DNA from: Bifidobacterium callimiconis
GTDB taxonomy: Bacteria > Actinomycetota > Actinomycetes > Actinomycetales > Bifidobacteriaceae
Direction: 5' to 3'
DNA length: 64,000 nt
NCBI RefSeq assembly: GCF_003952005.1
Contig: NZ_QXGJ01000001.1
Coordinates: 1-64,000, forward strand
This document shows positions 58,909 to 64,000 of this stretch, piece after piece. The notes beneath the pieces are model-generated. The model searched no databases, was not told where the DNA came from, and worked only from the letters and a program-made list of their open reading frames with translations. The number at the start of each line of letters is the position of its first letter. Within the stretch, counting starts at the first letter, position 1. Made by a program: the position numbers and the translations under genes.

Positions 58909-58979
58909 AGGTGGGTACGAGAGTCGAACTCGTCTATACGGCTTTGCAGGCCGCTGCCTAACCGCTTGGCTAACCCACC
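58909..58979 (-). tRNA. tRNA-Cys (GCA)
   Basis: Acceptor GGTGGGT/ACCCACC, anticodon loop CTGCAAA (anticodon GCA) on stem GCGGC/GCCGT, T-arm AGTTCGACT. CCA is not encoded. Confidence 0.92.
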
Positions 58980-59002
58980 ACTTGCGGTCCTTTAGGGACT
59001 CG

Positions 59003-59075
59003 AGCGGACAACGGGACTCGAACCCGCGGTCTCGACCTTGGCAAGGTCGCGCTTTACCAACTAAGCTATGTCCGC
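59003..59075 (-). tRNA. tRNA-Gly (GCC), copy 3
   Basis: Body identical to the copies at 58375 and 58587. First gene of the array in transcription order. CCA is not encoded. Confidence 0.94.
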
Positions 59076-59249
59076 ATGTGATTTCAACCCCGACCTGACT
59101 GGCCGGTGCCGTAAGCACGAGTAATTAATATAGCGATCACCTTGGGTTAGCGCAAACTCGGCGTGTCGCGCCACTGTATGCGGTGCCTGTATGAGCGGTG
59201 GACCCGTTCTCGCTGGGCATACTCAACCGTTGGAAACACAGGGCTGCGG

Positions 59250-59255
59250 TAGTGT
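59250..59255 (+). promoter_or_regulatory. -10 box for a leaderless PAC2 message
   Basis: TAGTGT (TANNNT) lies exactly 7 bases before ATG 59263, with no Shine-Dalgarno at normal distance. Confidence 0.5.
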
Positions 59256-59262
59256 GGGAGAC

Positions 59263-60099
59263 ATGAGCGAGAGTATGAGCAAACGACGTTTTCTGATCGC
59301 CGCCTTCGGTGGCTGGAACGATGCCTGTCAGGCTGCCACCGACACGGTGCGCCATTTGCTGGATGCCTACGAGTCACGGGAGATCGGTCATATCTGCTGC
59401 GACTCCTATTACGACTATCAGACCTCAAGGCCGATGATGTGCACCGTGCAGGGGCGCAAGCGCATCGTTTGGCCGGAAACCACGTTCTATGAGGTCACGA
59501 TTGATGAGAACACCACCATCTATGTGGAGATGGGTCCCGAGCCGAACTTTCACTGGTCCGATTACTGCCAGCGGTCGCTGCGCTTCGCTGACGAATGCGA
59601 GGTGACCGACGTCATCACGCTCGGCGCCATGTTCGCCGACTGTGTGCATACCAGGGCATTGCCGGTCAGCCATTCCGACGGTGACGATGACGACCCCCAG
59701 AATGACTCCTACTGCGGTCCCGTGGGCATTCCCACCGTACTCAACTACGCGGCCGCGGAAGACGGTTTCGAGGCTCGTTCCCTATGGGTCTCCATCCCCC
59801 AGTATCTCGGCGGCGACGATTGCCCGGCCGGAACCATGCGACTGCTGGAGGAGCTCGGATCGATCATCGGCGTGGGATTCGACGAGACCGATCTGGCCGC
59901 ACGCGCCGAGAAATGGCGCAGGAAGGTCGACATGCTCACCCGGTGCAACGACGATCTGAGTGATTACGTGCACCATCTTGAACGGATGATGGACGAGGAC
60001 GGCGAGCAGGACGTTCCCACGCCCCATGCCAAGCAGCTGGTCGAGGAGACCGAGGAGTTCCTGCGGTCGTTCGATCATCCCGCGGCGCCGGAAAACTGA
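59263..60099 (+). CDS. PAC2-family protein
   Basis: A 278-residue soluble protein of the PAC2 family (proteasome-assembly-chaperone-like fold, widespread in Actinobacteria, function unclear). It starts near KRRFLIAAFGGWNDACQAATDTV, has VITLGAMFADCVHTR and GIPTVLNYAA, and ends in an alpha-helical acidic tail. ATG 59263 has no Shine-Dalgarno but a -10-like box 7 bases before it. Bifidobacteria lack the proteasome, so a chaperone role for it is not supported. Confidence 0.85.
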   Translation: MSESMSKRRFLIAAFGGWNDACQAATDTVRHLLDAYESREIGHICCDSYYDYQTSRPMMCTVQGRKRIVWPETTFYEVTIDENTTIYVEMGPEPNFHWSDYCQRSLRFADECEVTDVITLGAMFADCVHTRALPVSHSDGDDDDPQNDSYCGPVGIPTVLNYAAAEDGFEARSLWVSIPQYLGGDDCPAGTMRLLEELGSIIGVGFDETDLAARAEKWRRKVDMLTRCNDDLSDYVHHLERMMDEDGEQDVPTPHAKQLVEETEEFLRSFDHPAAPEN

Positions 60100-60145
60100 C
60101 GGAACGACAGCGGTACTCAACACGGAAGCGGAAAGCGGATATAGA

Positions 60146-60181
60146 AAGGGCGGCTGGTTCATTTCGGAACCAGCCGCCCTT
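60146..60181. terminator. Bidirectional terminator
   Basis: A 15-bp perfect stem, AAGGGCGGCTGGTTC (60146-60160) with its complement (60167-60181), between the convergent PAC2 and uppP genes. Confidence 0.85.
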
Positions 60182-60203
60182 CTGTGTATTTATCGCGCCC
60201 CGG

Positions 60204-61130
60204 CTAGGCTGCGGCCGCGACGGACGGATCGATCGCCGGCAGCACGCCGGTGATGAGCAGGATCGCCACCACGACGGCAAGGCCGATACGGTAGATGGCG
60301 AACGCTTTGTACGAGAACGTGGACACGAACTTCAGGAAGCCGATGATCACGATGTAGCCCACGAAGAACGACACGAACGTGGCAGCGATCGTCGGACCCC
60401 AGCCGGGGAACGCGCCGATGGCCGCGCAGGCCTCAGTGGCGGCCTTACCGCCGGCGGAACAGGCGCTCACGTCCTTCACCGCGGAGACGGCCTCGAGGAT
60501 ACCGGCACCGAATACGGCGGGAATGGCCATCAGGAACGCCACGCGCACGGCAGCCTCACGAGTGTATCCCATGGCACGACCGAAGGTGATGGTGCCGCCG
60601 GAGCGGGAGACGCCGGGAATCAGCGCGAGCATCTGACCAATACCGAAGATGATGGCATCCTTGGCGGTCATACGATCCATGGTCTTGATCTGCTTGGAAC
60701 GGGCATCGAACACCCACAGCAGCACACCGAAAACGATGAGCACGGTCACCGTGATCCACAGATTACGGAACGTGGTCTCGATCACGTCCTTGAGCAACAG
60801 GCCGGCGATGAGGATCGGCATGGTACCGATGATGATGTACCAACCCATCTTGGTGTCCTCGTTATGAGCGCCAAGACGACTCTTCCAGTCCTTGCCCTCC
60901 TTGCCGAACAGGGAGCCGAACCAGGCACCAAGAATACGGATGATGTCACGACGGAAATACAACAGCACAGCCAGCTCGGTACCGATCTGGATGATGGCCG
61001 TGAACGCGGCGCCCGGATCCGAACCGATCATCAGATCACCGACGATACGAATATGCGCACTGGAAGATACAGGCAGATACTCGGTCAATGCCTGTACCAG
61101 ACCAAGGACGATGGCTTGGAAGAAATTCAT
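60204..61130 (-). CDS. uppP: Undecaprenyl-diphosphatase (BacA/UppP)
   Basis: A 308-residue membrane enzyme that dephosphorylates undecaprenyl pyrophosphate so the lipid carrier can be reused in peptidoglycan synthesis. The two family motifs are EYLPVSSSAH (18-27) and PGVSRSGGT (about 175-183). It has eight or so membrane segments. ATG 61130 follows GAGGGG. It also gives bacitracin tolerance in other species. Confidence 0.95.
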   Translation of the reverse strand: MNFFQAIVLGLVQALTEYLPVSSSAHIRIVGDLMIGSDPGAAFTAIIQIGTELAVLLYFRRDIIRILGAWFGSLFGKEGKDWKSRLGAHNEDTKMGWYIIIGTMPILIAGLLLKDVIETTFRNLWITVTVLIVFGVLLWVFDARSKQIKTMDRMTAKDAIIFGIGQMLALIPGVSRSGGTITFGRAMGYTREAAVRVAFLMAIPAVFGAGILEAVSAVKDVSACSAGGKAATEACAAIGAFPGWGPTIAATFVSFFVGYIVIIGFLKFVSTFSYKAFAIYRIGLAVVVAILLITGVLPAIDPSVAAAA

Positions 61131-61370
61131 ATACCCCTCGTTGTCCCTTATGTCTTTTCGATTGGTTATCTACAATACGTTGCAACACAATAGCCGCACC
61201 CCTCTAAGAAACGATGAAGAAAGGGGTGGGTGCTCACGTAACGGACACGCGATTGCCACGAGCATGTCATACGGACATCGGATGTGGAAACGGGGGTATG
61301 GGATTGCGTGGTTGTCAGCGACACGACCGCGGTCCTAATATGAGTCGTGTTTTCACCAAGGAGGAATGTG

Positions 61371-62165
61371 ATGTCCAAATATCGCAAGAGCCGCGTCATG
61401 GCACCGGAAGGATTCTTCGAATGCGAGGGACGCGGCCTGCAGTGGCTGGGCGAGGCCCAGTCCAAAGGCGGTCCCCGCGTAGTGGACGTATACGAATGGG
61501 GCAAGGACTATCTGGACATCGAACGCGTGGCATCGGCCTCCCCCACCGCCGACGCGGCATACGCGTTCGGCGCGGCCCTTGCCCGCATGCATGACGCCGG
61601 CGCCCCCTATTTCGGCTCGGCGCCGGAAGGATACGAAGGAACCTGCTACTTCGGTCCCCTGCAGGATCCGGTTCCCATGGACACCGGCAAATGGACCGAC
61701 CCCATCACCTACTTCGCCGAAGGCCGACTGCTCCCGATGGTTCGCATGGGCATCGAACGCCGCGAACTCGACCAATACGACTACGAGATGACCCAGGAAG
61801 TGGTGGACGCCATGCCCGACCTGATGGGCGGCGCCGCCAAGGACAAGCCGGCACGAATCCACGGCGACCTGTGGAGCGGCAACGTGATGTGGACCAAGGA
61901 CAAGAACGGCAAATCCGAAGCGGTGCTCATCGACCCCGCGGCCCACGGTGGCCATCGCGAGGAGGATCTGGCCATGCTGCACCTGTTCGGCATGTCGTAT
62001 CTTGGCCAGATTATGGACGGCTACCAGTCGGTGCATCCGCTCAAGGCAGGATACGAACAGCGCTACACGCTCTGGCAGCTCTACCCCATCGCCGGACACT
62101 GCGTGTTCTTCGGCGGCGGATACGTCAGCGAATTCCGGTCGATGTGCCGGTCGCTGCTGCGATAA
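61371..62165 (+). CDS. Fructosamine-kinase-like phosphotransferase
   Basis: A 264-residue protein of the fructosamine kinase / APH-like superfamily. IHGDLWSGNVMW holds the catalytic Asp, and LIDPAAHGGHREEDLAML the metal-binding Asp. It could deglycate proteins or small amines by phosphorylating fructosamines; the substrate is not established here. ATG 61371 has AAGGAGGA upstream; GTG 61347 is an alternative. Single-gene unit. Confidence 0.85.
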   Translation: MSKYRKSRVMAPEGFFECEGRGLQWLGEAQSKGGPRVVDVYEWGKDYLDIERVASASPTADAAYAFGAALARMHDAGAPYFGSAPEGYEGTCYFGPLQDPVPMDTGKWTDPITYFAEGRLLPMVRMGIERRELDQYDYEMTQEVVDAMPDLMGGAAKDKPARIHGDLWSGNVMWTKDKNGKSEAVLIDPAAHGGHREEDLAMLHLFGMSYLGQIMDGYQSVHPLKAGYEQRYTLWQLYPIAGHCVFFGGGYVSEFRSMCRSLLR

Positions 62166-62189
62166 CAGACCAGGAAGGGAATCAGTATT

Positions 62190-62243
62190 AGGCTCCCCTC
62201 AGTCCGCACGGCGAACAGCTCCCCTCTTCAGAGAGGGGAGCCT
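62190..62243. terminator. Terminator with two competing left arms
   Basis: GAGGGGAGCCT (62233-62243) can pair with AGGCTCCCCTC (62190-62200) or, overlapping, with the CTCCCCTCT block near 62219-62227. It lies between the convergent fructosamine-kinase-like and dnaJ genes. No clear T-run. Confidence 0.55.
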
Positions 62244-62256
62244 GAATGTCTGAGCG

Positions 62257-63408
62257 TCAGCTCAGCGCATCCTTCAGCTTGCTGAAGAAACCACCCCTCT
62301 TGGAGGAACCGCCGGCCGGACGCGGCTTGGACTGCTGCGTGACATGCTGGGCGTCGCCATCATGGGACTCGGCGAACTCCTCCATCAGCTTGCGCTCCTT
62401 GTCGCTCAGCTTGGTCGGAATCGCCACCATGATATGCGCGATGATGTCACCGCGCTCTCCCTTGGAACGCAGACGCGTCACACCCAGGCCATCCAACGTG
62501 ACCGTATCCTCCTGCTGACTGCCCGCGGGAATGCTGATGGTGCGTGAGCCGTCGAACGTGTCGATCTCGAGATCATGACCGAGCACGGCCCAGCTCATCG
62601 GCACCTCGATCCAGCAATGCAGATCGTCGCCGTCGCGGACGAACGTCTTGTCCGGGGCGATGCGCACATCGATATACAGATCGCCGGCGGCGCCACCGCA
62701 TTCGCCGACCTCGCCCTGCGAGGTGAGACGCAGACGGGTGTCATCGGAGATGCCCGCGGGCACGGAGACGCCGACGTTGCGCTTGGAACGGATACGACCA
62801 TGGCCCATGCAGGACGGGCACGGATTCTGAATGATCGTGCCATGGCCCTCGCAGCGCTCGCACGGCGCGGAGGTCATCATCTGGCCGAGCATGGTGCGCA
62901 CCACCTTCTGTGCGAATCCACGTCCCTGGCAGTCCGGACAAGTCACCGGCTGCTCGCCCTTGACGGCGCCGCTGCCCTGGCAGTCCGGGCACAGCGACAT
63001 CGTACGGATGTCCACGTGCGCGGTGCCGCCAAACACGGCCGTCTTCAGATCGATGGTCACGTTGGCCAGGGAATCTCGGCCCGGCTGGGTGCGCGGAATC
63101 GGACCCTGGGATCCGCCACCGAAGCTCTGGCCGAAGAACTGGCCGAAGATGTCGCCCATGTCGAAGCCCGCCGCTCCGCCAAATCCGCCGGCGTTGGGGT
63201 TGTTGGGATCCACGCCCTGGTCGTACATACGGCGTTTGTCCGGGTCGGAAAGCACCTCGTATGCGGAGTTGACCTCCTTGAACTTGTCCTCGAATTCGGG
63301 GCCCGCGATATCGGGATGGTATTTGCGGCTCATCTTGCGGTAGGCCTTTTTGATCTCATCCTCGCTGGCGTTGCGGTTCACGCCCAGCACTTCGTAATAA
63401 TCAGCCAC
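62257..63408 (-). CDS. dnaJ: Chaperone DnaJ (HrcA-linked copy)
   Basis: A 383-residue type I Hsp40. J-domain with HPD (31-33), a Gly/Phe-rich region (about 74-100), then a zinc domain with four CxxCxGxG repeats (Cys 140/143, 157/160, 183/186, 197/200). It stimulates DnaK ATPase and binds unfolded chains. The GTG start at 63408 has AGGAAG upstream. It lies in an hrcA-dnaJ operon, a second DnaJ beside the dnaK-linked one being usual in Actinobacteria. Confidence 0.95.
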   Translation of the reverse strand: MADYYEVLGVNRNASEDEIKKAYRKMSRKYHPDIAGPEFEDKFKEVNSAYEVLSDPDKRRMYDQGVDPNNPNAGGFGGAAGFDMGDIFGQFFGQSFGGGSQGPIPRTQPGRDSLANVTIDLKTAVFGGTAHVDIRTMSLCPDCQGSGAVKGEQPVTCPDCQGRGFAQKVVRTMLGQMMTSAPCERCEGHGTIIQNPCPSCMGHGRIRSKRNVGVSVPAGISDDTRLRLTSQGEVGECGGAAGDLYIDVRIAPDKTFVRDGDDLHCWIEVPMSWAVLGHDLEIDTFDGSRTISIPAGSQQEDTVTLDGLGVTRLRSKGERGDIIAHIMVAIPTKLSDKERKLMEEFAESHDGDAQHVTQQSKPRPAGGSSKRGGFFSKLKDALS

Positions 63409-63502
63409 TTCCTGATCTTTCCTGTCGTCGGTATGGGTATTGAAGTTGAACTAGTTGGGTAGGGTTTTGCTGTCGAATATTGTGCCACAAGGTATGGCGG
63501 GA

Positions 63503-64000
63503 TCAGTCCGTATCGTCGTCCGTTTCGTCCTCCCCTTCTTCGTTCAGCATGAATTCGGTGAGATACTTCGCCACGGCTCTGACGGCGGGGATCGTGCTTG
63601 CGTAGTCCATATGCGTGGGACCGATGGAACCTACGAACGCCACAGGCTCGACCGTTGTGGAATCGGAGGATGCGTCTCCGGTGGTCTTGGAGGCGCCGGC
63701 CGTCGATTGACCGTAGCCGGAGGTGATCACCGAGGCGTGCATCAGACCGGGTGTGTGGGTTTCGGAACCGATGGCGATGCCCACACCATGCAGTTGCGAG
63801 ACCTCGGTGAGCGCGGTCATCAACCGCATCAGCACCGCCTGCTCCTCCAACGCGTCGAACAGAGACGCCAGCGACGCCATGTCGGAGACGGAGCGATGCG
63901 CCAGCTGCGAGGTGCCGGCCATGTAGAGGTTGCTGGTCTGCTCCTGAGTGGCGAGTTCGTCGAGCACGCGTGCGACCGCCTCCAGGAAGGAACGCATCGG
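63503..64000 (-). CDS. hrcA: Heat-inducible repressor HrcA, 3' part
   Basis: The C-terminal about 165 residues of HrcA, ending past the window edge. SIGPTHMDYASTIPAVRAVAKYL is the diagnostic C-terminal motif. HrcA represses chaperone genes by binding CIRCE, which would lie upstream of its start, outside the window. A tail of Glu and Asp residues closes the protein. It is 94 bases upstream of dnaJ. Confidence 0.92.
   Translation of the reverse strand, partial: PMRSFLEAVARVLDELATQEQTSNLYMAGTSQLAHRSVSDMASLASLFDALEEQAVLMRLMTALTEVSQLHGVGIAIGSETHTPGLMHASVITSGYGQSTAGASKTTGDASSDSTTVEPVAFVGSIGPTHMDYASTIPAVRAVAKYLTEFMLNEEGEDETDDDTD

Overview
The window is a stretch of high-GC actinobacterial chromosome that I read as Bifidobacterium, species not determinable. 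The main reasons are two gene fusions known from bifidobacteria (trpC-trpB at 17362-19449 and cmk-der at 37950-40094), the actinobacterial transcription factor RbpA, a GarA/OdhI-type FHA protein, a fused PafBC regulator, a GuaB3-type IMP dehydrogenase relative, a UDPGP-type UTP-glucose-1-phosphate uridylyltransferase, and gene orders shared with other Actinobacteria. Nearly everything is core genome. I saw no transposase, integrase, phage gene or CRISPR array.

Layout. 1-6000: the 5S gene ending an rRNA operon, an M23 peptidase, GuaB3, NADP-isocitrate dehydrogenase, an orphan sugar-binding-like lipoprotein and an Rv3235-like protein. 6000-14300: acyl-CoA synthetase, peptide deformylase, then the translation and lipid block rpsB-tsf-pyrH-frr-cdsA-rlmN. 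14400-23400: an amino-acid cluster of interleaved histidine and tryptophan genes (hisF, hisI, trpE, trpCB, trpA, lgt, rpe, hisE, hisG). 23400-27500: the conserved pgsA-DUF881-sbp-DUF881-FHA-MerR block. 27700-36600 (minus strand): HAD phosphatase, RbpA, Ski2-like helicase, diacylglycerol kinase-like protein, PafBC, and the uridylyltransferase. 36800-40900: tRNA-Pro, a methyltransferase, cmk-der and rluB. 41000-47800: an aquaporin, then sucC-sucD-DUF6350-purH-DUF3017 on the minus strand. 47800-54400 (minus strand): thrS, yebC, ruvC-ruvA-ruvB, yajC, apt. 54500-58300: a four-gene MacB-like ABC export operon with a peptidoglycan-binding-type adaptor and a lipoprotein. 58375-59075: a seven-gene tRNA array (3 Gly, 3 Val, 1 Cys). 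59200-64000: PAC2 protein, uppP, fructosamine-kinase-like protein, dnaJ, and the 3' part of hrcA.

How the genes work together. The his and trp genes supply parts of two pathways. trpG, trpD and the rest of the his genes must lie elsewhere, and trpF is probably replaced by the dual-function PriA as in other Actinobacteria. cdsA, pgsA, lgt, the kinase-like protein and uppP serve membrane lipid and envelope synthesis. ruvABC is Holliday-junction processing. icd and sucCD are fragments of an incomplete TCA cycle. hrcA-dnaJ is a heat-shock operon.

Regulation. Several genes have a TANNNT -10 hexamer 6-7 bases before the start codon and no Shine-Dalgarno sequence, the signature of leaderless transcripts. 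Many intergenic hairpins are long and perfect but lack a T-tract. The most interesting observations are the leaderless set, the catalytic-cysteine loss in the GuaB3 protein, sharp codon-style changes inside single genes, a possible small RNA near 27550, the ABC exporter with its lipoprotein, and the duplicated tRNA units.
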